Positions 11,101-23,100 of a stretch of DNA of 64,000 nucleotides are shown piece by piece. Within the stretch, counting starts at the first letter, position 1. Each line of letters starts with the position of its first letter. Under the pieces are notes generated by a model, which worked only from the letters and a program-made list of their open reading frames with translations, searched no databases and was not told the DNA's origin. The stretch is from Corallium rubrum (Eukaryota > Cnidaria > Anthozoa > Scleralcyonacea > Coralliidae). A program made the position numbers and the translations under genes. Location: the NCBI GenBank assembly GCA_964035015.1, contig OZ035998.1, forward strand, positions 19,508,827 through 19,572,826, read 5' to 3'.

Positions 11101-14100
11101 GGTCTGACTCTCGCAACTGATAACGTAAGGTGTCGCAACTGATAACGTAAGGTCTCACAACTGATTACGTAAGGTCTCACAACTGATAACGTAAGGTCTC
11201 ACAACTGATAACGTAAGGTGTCGCAACTGATAATGTAAGGTGTCGCAACATAACGTAAAGTCTCGCAACTGATAACGTAAGTTCTCACAACTGATAACGT
11301 AAGGTGTCGCAACTGATAACGTAAGGTCTCACAACTGATAACGTAAGGTCTCACAACTGATAACGTAAGGTCTCACAACTGATAACGTAAGGTGTCGCAA
11401 CTGATAACGTAAGGTCTCGCAACTGATAACCTAAGGTGTCGCAACATAACGTAAAGTCTCGCAACTGATAATGTAAGATGTCGCAACATAACGTAAGTTC
11501 TCACAACTGATAACGTAAGGTCTCACAACTGATAACGTAAGGTCTCACAACTGATAACGTAAGGTCTGACTCTCGCAACTGATAACGTAAGGTGTCGCAA
11601 CTGATAACATAAGGTCTCACAACTGATAACGTAAAGTCTCGCAACTGATAACGTAAGGTCTGACTCTCGCAACTGATAACGTAAGGTCTCGCAACTGATA
11701 ACGTAAGGTCTCGCAACTGATAACGTAAGGTCTCACAACTTATAACGTAAGGTCTCGCAACTGATAACGCAAAGTCTCGCAACTGATAACGTAAGGTGTC
11801 GCAACTGATAACATAAGGTCTCACAACTGATAACGTAAAGTCTCGCAACTGATAACGTAAGGTCTGACTCTCGCAACTGATAACGTAAGGTCTCGCAACT
11901 GATAACGTAAGGTCTCACAACTTATAACGTAAGGTCTCGCAACTGATAACGCAAAGTCTCGCAACTGATAACGTAAGGTCTGACTCTCACAATTGATAAC
12001 GTAAGGTCTCGCAACCGATACAGTCAACGTATCGTAAAGTCTTGTAACTGTACTTGCAACATAACGTAGCGTCTCGCGGCTTGGAAGGTAACGTAAGGTG
12101 TCGCATTGCAATTCATAACATAATGTCTCGCAACTGATAACGTAAAAGTGAACCCAACACAATTGAAAAGGTTTTTAGCTGATATTTTGAGTTTCAAGAT
12201 GTTTATTTCAAATTTTCTGCTGGATGTGGGGTTTTTTTTCATATACTTAATTATATATATATATATTATTTTTTCTCTACTGTTGTAATGAAATTTTACG
12301 CAATTCAGCCCTTTCCGGCTGCAATGTATAAGTTTTATTAAAATCTATATCTAAAGTTCGTCAAAATGGTCTAATCGCCAATTAATATAGACAGTAAGGT
12401 AGCTCAGTCAATCAGAACGTAGGATTTGTAATACTCTATTAGTTGGTTATTACTAAACACTTATATCAATTACAGTCAAAATAGAAATACCTTCCCACTT
12501 CTGCTTCTGTAGTTTGTTGTGCATTATTGTATTTCTGTAGCCGCTACAGAAACGTGAAAAAAATCTAGCTGATAACGTAAGGTCTGACTCTCACAACTGA
12601 TAACGTAAGGTCTCCCAACTGATAACGTAATGTCTCCCAACTGATAACGTAATGTCTCACAACTGATAACGTAATGTCTCACAACTGATAACGTAAGGTC
12701 TAGCAACTGATAACGTAAGGTCTGGCTCTCACAATTGATAACGTAAGGTCTCACAACCGGTATAGTCAACGTATCATAAAGTCTTGTAACTGTACTTAGG
12801 TAACGTAAGGTGTCGCATTGCAACTCGTAACGTAAGGTCTCGCAACTGATGACGTAAAACCAAGAATGTCTCGTGTTATAACGTGAGAAGACTGCGTGAG
12901 TCGAAGTTCCCCGGGCAAAAACAAACGAGTTTCCAACGTGAAATTTGACCGGTCAAAAATCGCCTTTGACCTGTCACAATTGGAACTAACCAGTCACCAT
13001 GACCGGCGTAACATGAAACGTTATTTTGAGCCCTGTGTTAGTATCGATTTTGGAGAAATATTCGTTATATTATGATTAAATTCCATGACAGCGAAATTAT
13101 ACCTTTTATTCACATTTATCGTCAAAAAATGTTCATACGCTTCAGTAGCCACTACAGAAATAGTGATACACAACAAACTACAGAAGCAGAAGTAGGAAGG
13201 TATTTCCATTTTGACTGTAAGCAATTTATACAGATTTACTGCCAACATTGTACTGTAATTCAACATATGTTCTTTCTTTGCTAGAAGGGGAAGGCATCAC
13301 ATCAGAAGCTAAGGAAGACGTTGCTGGTGGGAGTGGTGAAACTAAAGAACCAGCCAGTGAAGAGGCTGCTATGGAAAGTGAAGAGGCTCTGACTAAGGAA
13401 AGCGAGGAGGCTACCAAGGAAAGCGAGGAGGCTACCAAGGAAAGCGAGGAGGCTACCAAGGAAAGTGAACCGGCTGCTATGGAAAGTGAACAGGCTACCA
13501 AGGAAAGCGAGGAGGCTACCAAGGAAAGCGAGGAGGCTACCAAGGAAAGCGAGGAGGCTACCAGGGAAAGTGAACAGGCTGCTATGGAAAGTGAACAAAC
13601 TACCAAGGAAAGCGAGGAGGCTACCAAGGAGGCTACCAAGGAAAGTGAACAGGCTGCTATGGAAAGTGAACAGGCTACCAAGGAAAGCCAAGAGGCTACC
13701 AAGGAAAGCGAGGAGGCTACCAAGGAAAGCGAGGAGGCCACCAAGGAAAGTGAACAGGCTGCTAAGGAAAGCCAGAAGGCTACCAAGGAAAGTGAACAGG
13801 CTACTAAGGAAAGCGAAGAGGCTACTAAGGAAAGTAAAGAGGGATGTAGTGAAGAAAAGAAGGAAATAGATGAAAGTGAAGAGATTGCCGGAGAAGATGA
13901 AGGTGTAGGAGAAGATATAGGAGAAGATGAAGATGACAAAACAGAAGCGCAGAATGGCGAGAAGGACAGTAAAGATGATGGAGAAGATGAGGTATCTATT
14001 AAAGATACTACACTTCACATAATTATGTTGGTTTTTATATAAGCAGTGGTTTTGCCAGGGTTTTGATGTTTGTATTCGTGTTTGTATTATTTTGATACGT

Positions 14101-17100
14101 TGTCATAAGGCAATTCAGATTGAAGAGTTCACTCCTGCGAGTATTGGGTTTATGGTATCTATAGCAGAGCTGGTGGTTAATTTACCTAGGCGAAATCGTT
14201 GGAACTCTCTTAATTCGAAATCTCGGTGTGAGTTTGGTCAACATTGAAATGATAAACCGTAATTTGTACTATTTGGTTTTATCTTTAGCCAATCGATGCC
14301 GATGGAGTGCCTACTATACAACTGGCATGGGAAATGCTTGAGTTGGCAAGAATTATATTTAAAAGGTATATCATACCATGCACTACATTATTTCAGTTGT
14401 GTTTCCTATTGAAAATGTAGTTAGGTATTAACCATGTTGAGATCCGTGGCGGCGCCACGGGGTGGACTGGTCCACCCCAGTTCGGTTCCAGATTGATTTC
14501 TTAATTTCTCCAAATCCGCGGAGAAAACATGGGGGGAGGGGGGGGGGGGGGCGAAGTAGAATTGAGACTTTTTAAGATTGTGGCTATAACATTATTTGTC
14601 AGTGGCGCTCACGGCTGATAATCACTCGGGCATTGTTGGTAGGAGAACCGAGAACGGTCAGCAGTACTATATTGCATTTCATGGAGAGTTACATAAAGTA
14701 CGGTCGGTCGCATCCCCTCCGCTGATACGAAGTAGTTAGGACTCTGGCCCTAACATGTGTTTTCTTTTGTGCATTTTTTATGACGTTTTATAACCTTCAG
14801 AATCCTGTAAAATCATCCCTCAAAGTGCAGGAAATGGCGTTTCAGGGACTCTAGATTCCAAAATGCTCCCCCGGACCCCCCTAGAGGTTTCTCGCACCTT
14901 CGGCACTCGGTTTGTCCGCCCCAATTGTATCACCCTGGCGCCGCCACTGGTTGAGATTGAAGTGTCTGTGATATGTGTTCCAGTATGGCTATATGATTGG
15001 TTTATTACTATAACCCCATTAATAGCGGCTTAGTCCATAGAATTATTGTCTGGAGACGCGGCGAACATACCAAAAATACAATGTGTCCAGCAAGCGTTAA
15101 GGTGAAATAAGGTGCACAAACGTGAACAAAAACCTAGAACAAATACTTTGGCCGCGTTTCCAGACAATTTATTTCTAGGGACTATGACAGCGGGCTAGAA
15201 TGAAATAGGCTAGTTGCCCGAGACTGATGTTGCTGTTTTCCGACTTGATTTATTTTCTCCGACAGCTGGGGGCTGCCCCTGGTTTCCATAAGATCGTCTC
15301 GATCGCCCCAATTGTCCCGATCGCCCCAATTGTCCCGATCGCCTGAATCCATCCAATCAGATTGGGCGATTCGAAATACCTCTCGTCTGATTGGAGAGAT
15401 TTGAGCAACCGGGGCGATCGAGACGATCGTATGGAAACCAGAATAGACTGAATTGAATAGACTGTCAGTATGACAGGAACATTAACTTAAAATTTAAAGC
15501 AAATCTGCTGTATTGTATTTGAGCTATAAACTATCAAAGTTTGCCATGGTTTATCCATTTTTGAAGAAATTTAGCGCTCTGTTAGAGCGCTTGATGACGT
15601 ATGTAGTTGGGCAACTATATGTACAACAATGCATTTTAATCCAACGGCATACGTCATCTGCCCAAAAAATTCAATCTCAGTCTTTCGTCCTTATTTTGTA
15701 ACATCATGATAACGTCAGGGTTGCAACTTTGGCACTAAATACCTCGAAAAGTACATGCCACATTTATTTCATTTTTGGATATTGGATATTTATATTATGA
15801 ACTTCAAATTTGCTCTATCGCAGATTTTTACTTCACATGCATTTTAACTAATAAACAACAATGATCCTGATTGCATGATAAGACGTTTTTCAACGGACAG
15901 ACGGACGCACGGACAAACCGAGAGACAGACAGATAGATAGACAGGCCTATGGACGGATGAACAAACCGACGGCGGAGAAACCGACAGACAAACGGACGGA
16001 CGGATGGACGGAGAGACAGAAAGTCAGACAAACAGATGGTAGACAATTTTGCAGGTAGTTAAAACTCCAGTTGTCAGTTTTTGGCTACTCTTAACGAAAG
16101 TGCTTGGCTTGACATGAAATGTACACTATCAAAGTATAAAGCTTTTGGACGCGCAATAGATAACATTTATTTATGCAAGATGTACTATTATGCATAGTCT
16201 ACTGGTATCAACTGTAATATATTTGAGTACTGCACTACAAAAATATTGAACTTAGTTTCTAACGTTCAATATTTTCGGCAGTACTCAAACCTTACTATTT
16301 ATTATACAACTGCATTAAAAACTGTCTAAATAACGCTAAAAATGAGTACAAATATACAGCGATATTTGGATAGTTAGTTATTTGGATAGTAGAAAACTTG
16401 TAGAAAACCTATTTGACAGATTTTGTTAGCCAATCAAATGTATCACTCGGGAACTACTTCATGTATGCTTATTATTTTGTCCTGGTTTTGTCCTTGGTGC
16501 AAGTCACGCTACTTCTCTGGCTTTTTTAGAGTTTTCTTTTTCCATAAAAAATTGTTGATCAGAGCAGTTGTATAATAAATCTCTTATAAGATGTTTTGGT
16601 GTGTAGTATCGCTGTATATTTTTACTCGTTTGTGTTTTGACTCGCCCTGTGGGCTCGTCAAAATACGGCACAGCTCGTAAAAATATACAGCGATACTACA
16701 CACCAAAACATCTAATAAGATATAATTATTATACAACTGCATTAAAAACTGTCCAAATAACGCTAAAAATGAGTGCAAATATACAGCGATATTGGATAGT
16801 TAGTTATTTGCACGTTATTTGAACTGTTTGGATATGTCTCAATCTCCACCGTATACTATTTTTTGTACTTTTTCTTCAGAGTAAGTAATCAAGAAAGCCA
16901 ATTAAAACTAGCTCAGACACATTTGATGTTGGGCGAAATTAACATGGAGCAAGGTAATTTTACGAAATATATAAGTTGAACGATAGTTTAAAAAGAATAC
17001 CTGCATGGTTTCTAGCTTAGTAGAAGACGTACTATTAAACTTTAAAAGAACACTATAGGAGGTGGCTTATTGAGTTTGCTCGTTTAGATTTGTGAGATTT

Positions 17101-20100
17101 TTTAGTAAATCAAAGTCTTTGGAATACTGTGAGAAAAAAATTCAAAAAATCAGCCCCAGTCCCGTCGTTCTAAAGCAGGCGTGTATATGATGAGACTGGT
17201 GCCTAGGGCTGACGTCACCGCTCAGGCGGTTTATCGAATTGTGTGTCTCATGGTGCTAGTCCCTGATCTGTACTATATAACTGGATTGCTCATCCGGCTC
17301 TAAAAATGAAGCCACTGGAAATGACGAATTTGGAGTACCGAGATGGCCACCACGGAAAATTGTATGTTTTCATGGCACGAAAAGAGCCATACTAAGAAAA
17401 TTTCTGCTACTGGTATCAAACAAAGAACAGTGCACAAGATTCAGAAGCTTAATTTTCCAATTTGTTAGTGTGATTAAGTATGCAGTAAAACGTGTTATTA
17501 TATGGCTTGGTTTGATTTCCGGTCCGTACGCAAAACGACGCACGCTGATTAGTTCCTGAGAGGTCGAGATTTTACGATATTGACCGACCGGTCAATACGC
17601 TTTTTTCTCGGCCCTGTACGTTTTGGCGGGAAAATTTCTGAGTTGATTTGAATACAAATAAAAGAGAAACAGGTATTTTTATTCAAATATTCTGAACAAT
17701 AAAATGTGTTGGAACATCACTGCTGGTTTCCTTTAAAGCTGTTTATCTAAAAACACGACAAATAAAAGCCGAACTGGTGTAATTAAGAAGCCAAGAAGCG
17801 ACACGAAAACGTCAACAGGTAATGTAAACAGTATACTCCGAAGACGAAAACAACACTCGAAGCTTAAAAATAAAATGAACCAATAGCCATATGATAAATT
17901 CCTTATTAACCTCGTTTGCTCGGTCTGTACGGGAAAGTATTTGCCCTCGGTTTTATCGAACAAACCTCGCTCCTTCGTCGCTCGGTCTGTACGAAAGCCT
18001 CAGGCAAATACTTTCCCGTACAGACCTCGCACTCGGTTAATAAGTCTTTATTATTTTGTAGGCTTTTTTACTTTGCCCGATAATCTATAAACTTGCCTAT
18101 ATCACAAAACTTGTAAAACACCAACGAAATCAGTCAATAACTTCATTATGGATGTATTTATATACCTTTGGTAGTAAAACATATTATGGCGTTACAAAAC
18201 CTTCATTACCCTGCAAGCAGAGCCTTCTTAATTTTCCTTATTTCTTCGCTGAAAGAGAGGAAGAAAAGATGGCTCTGCTCGTCTAAGATTTAGGACGAAT
18301 TAACCCGTTTAAGACCCGTTTAACCGGTTCTTGTTTCGTTTTCTGCCTTTCTTTGGACAGCACTGCTGCCAAACGTTTGTGCATGCGTGAATTCGCTGAG
18401 TAAACATTGCAAGCTGAAGTGGGAGCTAGTCGTGGCGACAACAACCAGACAGTGAAGACTAAGTAAGACTCGACTATTCATTTGTGTTTTAAAAAAAGGG
18501 TAAAGAAAATTACGAAGGGGTAAATTCAGAATATGTTACAGTATTGACAAGGAAGCCATGCACAAATTACCTACCTTATCTTTTCGGTAGTATGCTTATA
18601 ATTTTAACTTTTGTGTCGGACTCTCGGACCAGTCCAAATATTTCAGTGTTTTCCCGCTCTTTTTCCGAGGACGAGCTCGGACGTCACGCATGCGCAAAAC
18701 GTTTGGCAGTGGTGTCGCTTTGGACTGGGTTCGAGATTATAACCAAGCAACTGACATGCATGCGCAATGGAATACAGCAGAGCTTTCTCTTCTTCCTCTC
18801 CCCTCTCAGCAAAGAAATAAGGAAAGAAGGCTCTGCTCGCAGGGTAAGCCTTCATGTATGCAGTTGACAATTTTTTACTATATCTGCTTGTATTTTCCTT
18901 CTGTTTCCGGTGGTGACGGTAAACTTGGCATCTGACAATAGGCGACTTTGAAAAAGAGTGATGGCCCTGGGTGAGGGATCATTTGAGGGGTCAGAGACAG
19001 GGAACTTTAATATCGAGGCAAAAATCTGATGAAACATGATTAGAAACATCAAGAGGTTGTGAACGTGAAATTGTGAAATATGAATAGAAAGACCACACTT
19101 TGTCAGTGATTTTAACATGGAATTTCAATGCCCCCAAACTGAACACCGCTGCCAAACGTTTTGCGCATGTGCGACGTCCGAGCTCATCCTCGGAAAAAGA
19201 GCGGGAAAACACTGAAATATTTGGACTGGTCCGAGAGTCCGACACAAAAGTTAAAATTATAAGCATACTACCAAAAAGATAAGGTAGGTAATTTGTGCAT
19301 GGCTTCCTTGTCAATATTGTAACATATTCTGAATTTACCCCTTCGTAATTTTCTTTACCCTTTTTTTAAAACACAAATGAACAGTGGAGTCTTACTTACT
19401 CTTCACTGTGTGGTTGTTGTCGCCACGGCCAGTCCCCACTTCTCTTGCAATGTTTACTCAGCGAATTCACGCATGCGCAAACGTTTGGCGGTGGTGTTCC
19501 CAAACTGTAGCATTGGCTACTCTCGCACCAGTCTTTTCCAAAGTGGACGATTGACTTTTTTTGGTTTTTTGACTCGCCCGGTAAGCTCTTACTACTCTTA
19601 AGCCCGCAAGTCACACAGGACCTGGAGTACCAATATGGCCGCCAATGGCTTCAAAGTGTTTACTACTGAACATAATGGATGAGCAATCCAGTTATATAAA
19701 GATCAGGCGTAATAGTCTTCACCGGTAACCAGTACCAGTTTTTTCCCCGTGTCAAGTTTCAATGGATGATCTGTTTAAAGTGGTTCTTTGATGAAAATAT
19801 TGTCGGCAATGTTTTTGCATAATCTTAAAGATGTTATGGTAGTTGGTAATCGTTCAAAATTCGTTGAAGAAAAGGTGATATTTTACTTGTAAGGTTTGTC
19901 TTTTAGAGCGCCGCCATTAAAGTGGCCGAGCTTGAGACGAATGAGTCGAGGAAGCTTATGACGTCATAGACTCAACAACAATGACCTTTTTGTTGACAAC
20001 AACAATGATCTTTTGTTTTTGTCGAGTCTATGACGTCATAAGTTCTCAACTCGTTATTCTCAAACACGGCCAATTTAACCCTTTATCGCCCAACGATGTC

Positions 20101-23100
20101 TTTAGTATTTTACTATGCATGGCTAACGCCAAACGATTTTACTCGTCAATGGAGAGGCTACTGGGCAATAAAGGGTTAATGGAAGCACTCCAAAATACAA
20201 CTTTGTTTTTGAGAATTTCAAAATGAAACTTTACTCAATTACCAACTACCATAATATCTTTAAGCCTGGTTCTCATATGTCACCGATGGTCGCCGATCGT
20301 CGGCGATTTGTGATTTAGATGCATGTTAAAACTGGAAGTGCAGCAGCATGTTAAGTAATAAAGAACAATGCAGAAAAGGAGTGCTTTTATTCTTTTACTT
20401 AACATGCATCTAAATCATGGGTCGGCGACGATTGGCGACCATCGGCAACATATGAGAACCAGGCTTTAGGATTATGCAGAAACACCAACAATATTTTCAT
20501 AAGAGAAGCACTTTAAGTACATCAATTTCGATGAAACGTAAAAAAACTCCCATTCTCCCCCAGTTAATTTTCTTGTCTTTCTTTTTATGTGTTATTTGCT
20601 GTATAGAACAGTTTACGGATGGCGTCAGTGAAACAACAAAATGTTTGAATATTCAGAAAACGTTGTTGCAACCAGATGATAGACGTCTGGCCGAGACGTA
20701 TCCTTTCACGATCTTAACTTTATTGATATAATAATTATTTGAGTTCGAAAAGTCGAAGTTCGAGTCACATTTATACACGTTAGTGCGTCATGCAGTATAT
20801 ATAGTGTATAATATGGCCTGTAAACACACTCGTTTGCCTGGTTAGCGTATAAGTTAGGAGGCGGTCCCTCTTGAGATGCTATGACGACGGTGGCGATTAA
20901 AGTGGTTCTCTTATGAAAACAGGGACCGCTGAACGATTTTTGTATTGGGGGAGGGGGGGGGGGGGGGGGAGGGGGGCTGTTCACAAAAGGGAGTCTTCTA
21001 GGGGGGTCCGGGGAATCTAGAGTCTCGGAAATGCCATTTCCTGCATTTTGGGGGAAGAATTTACAGTTTATTTACAGAATTTAAAAGAATTTACAGTACA
21101 TTTTCTTTTGTCTCAAGCTCATTAGTTCTGGCCAAGAGCTCACAAGACAAAGGGAAATTTCCTGTCCAAGGAAAATTCTCCTGAGTGGAAATGGGCCTTA
21201 AGACATCATGAAGAATAATTTTTAGTCCCAAGAGTAATCTCAACACCGCCCTCGTTCTTTATACAACGCCACTTAGATCATTTTCACGGCTTCAGGACAA
21301 CATCAATGGCCAAAAGATGAGGACTGTTGCTTGAGATTGACGTCAATACAGACACAACAATCATTTTAGCAATACCGGGGCGTTTTGGAAGTCATTAAAC
21401 TAGCTTCAAATATCAAATATAATAGTCAGTTAGCCGTGACTTCTTTAAATTGTAAAATTTATGTTGCTTATTAACGGCCGCCGTCGTCTTAGCATCTTAC
21501 AGTCTCTAAAATCTCATTCTATTGCGAGTTCTGGATTTAGTACTTCCATATCCCATTTAGTCTACTGTACAGTTTGTTTGTCCTTTACCCGTTTCAAGGT
21601 ACTACACCTTAGGTCTAGCCTACGGTTTATCAGTCAACTACGATAAATCAGCCGAACATTACAGCAGTGCAATCGAAGTGATTGAGTTGAGAATAAAAAA
21701 CATCAAGGCACGAGTGGAAAAAGAGGAAGAACATGACAAAGGAAAGGGCAAGGCGTCCGTCCAGGATCCATACGTGAAAGACAGAAATGAACTAGCAGAG
21801 CTGGAGGAATTGCTGCCAGAAATTAAAGAGAGGGTTAGCTGGCTTTGAACTCTACATTAGTTAATTCTTGTGATGTGTATAAGGCCGTTTCCCACTTTAA
21901 CCGTACCATACGAAACGTAGTTAGAGTTTATCTTTGTCTAGTGAGCTCCCAAGCAGAACTAATTACCTTAATTAAACACAAAAGAAAAGGCTAATTTTCG
22001 GTACGGTACGGTTAAAGTGGAAAACGGACCTATATCTGACTAGCTATGATTATCATCTTACTCGTGCTCAATAGGCGAGTTTCAGGGTGTTCCGCGCTCA
22101 TCATTTAAAAAAAAACTGACAAGCTCCACTCAAAGTAAACTATATACTGTTTCAAATCAACAAAGTATAGATACAGTTTCTGGGTGTTTAACACTGTTAT
22201 TCTGCTGTTGTTGGCTCGCTAACAAGTCTGTTTGCCATTTGCTTACTTTGTGGGGAGCCCGCCAAGAGCCCTCCAAGAGCCCGCCAATTCCTTTGCAAAA
22301 CGATGCGCGCGCAATACCCTGAAATTCGCCTATAGCTGATTAATTAACGTACCGCCAGTAGTATCACAATACATAAAACAACATAGGCGTAGGGACGCTA
22401 CTGCCCTCCCAAAAAAATTTTGATATAGCGCTGTGAAATGTTCAAGCATGCAAGCGTCATACGTTGAAGTACGAGTGAAAAATAGAACTTAAATATCAAT
22501 ATTTGGCCTTTAATTTTTCGGGCAAAAATCCCTGCCCCCAAAATAAAATTGGGTTGCTAGTGCCTATGTACGTGGTGTTTTATAAATTCGGTGCTGCGCA
22601 TGTTTTAATTAATTTCCAAGCCCAAATTTATTACCCAACGATTTTCTGCTACAAAGTATAATCATAAAAATAGTCGAAAATATTTTTGCAGACTTATATA
22701 TAAGAATAGACCTTTAGCAGCTTTATGTTTCTTATTTTTAGCTTTGATTTCCTTTTTGACTTTGTACTTCTATTTCATGATGTAATTTTAGTGCCTCGAC
22801 GCCAAAAACGAAAACGAGAAAGTGAGAAATGAAATCAAGAAGCAGGTAAGACAATTTCAAGACGAATTTGCGTCAAAGTATATTTAAGGGAACTTTAGAC
22901 TTGTAACCGAGCGGCTAAGACTCGTTCCTGGAGGACTGGGCACAGTCTAAGGTATAATTACCTTAATTAACCTTGCTCCGCTATCTGAGTTCTAGTGGCT
23001 CAATGGTTAGACCGCCTGGCTAGCATTCAGAAGGTTGTGGGTTCGAGTCCCGCTTAGAGCTCAGAGTTTTTCTGAGTATTACTAACTAACACAGCTTGTA

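Noticed and set aside
10473-12146. CRISPR-like array
   Set aside because: Units are contiguous without unique spacers, and the genome is eukaryotic.
10341-12823. Long minus-strand open frames with [14 protein letters not shown]-type peptides
   Set aside because: Pure translation of the 22-bp satellite; the peptide period (22 residues per 66 bp) follows from the unit length, and no start or splice context is present.
13226-14018. Two long minus-strand frames opposite NASP exon 7
   Set aside because: Antisense shadows of the 21-bp coding repeat; the plus frame has matching splice sites and NASP homology.
17733-17963. 76-residue minus frame ([15 protein letters not shown])
   Set aside because: Hydrophobic by AT-rich composition, inside a TIR element, and overlapping an inverted GGTCTGTACGGGAAAGTATT repeat.
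22995-23066. Functional tRNA gene
   Set aside because: Box A- and B-like sequences are present but no cloverleaf with a proper anticodon stem forms, and the head with its tail recurs many times, so it is a SINE.
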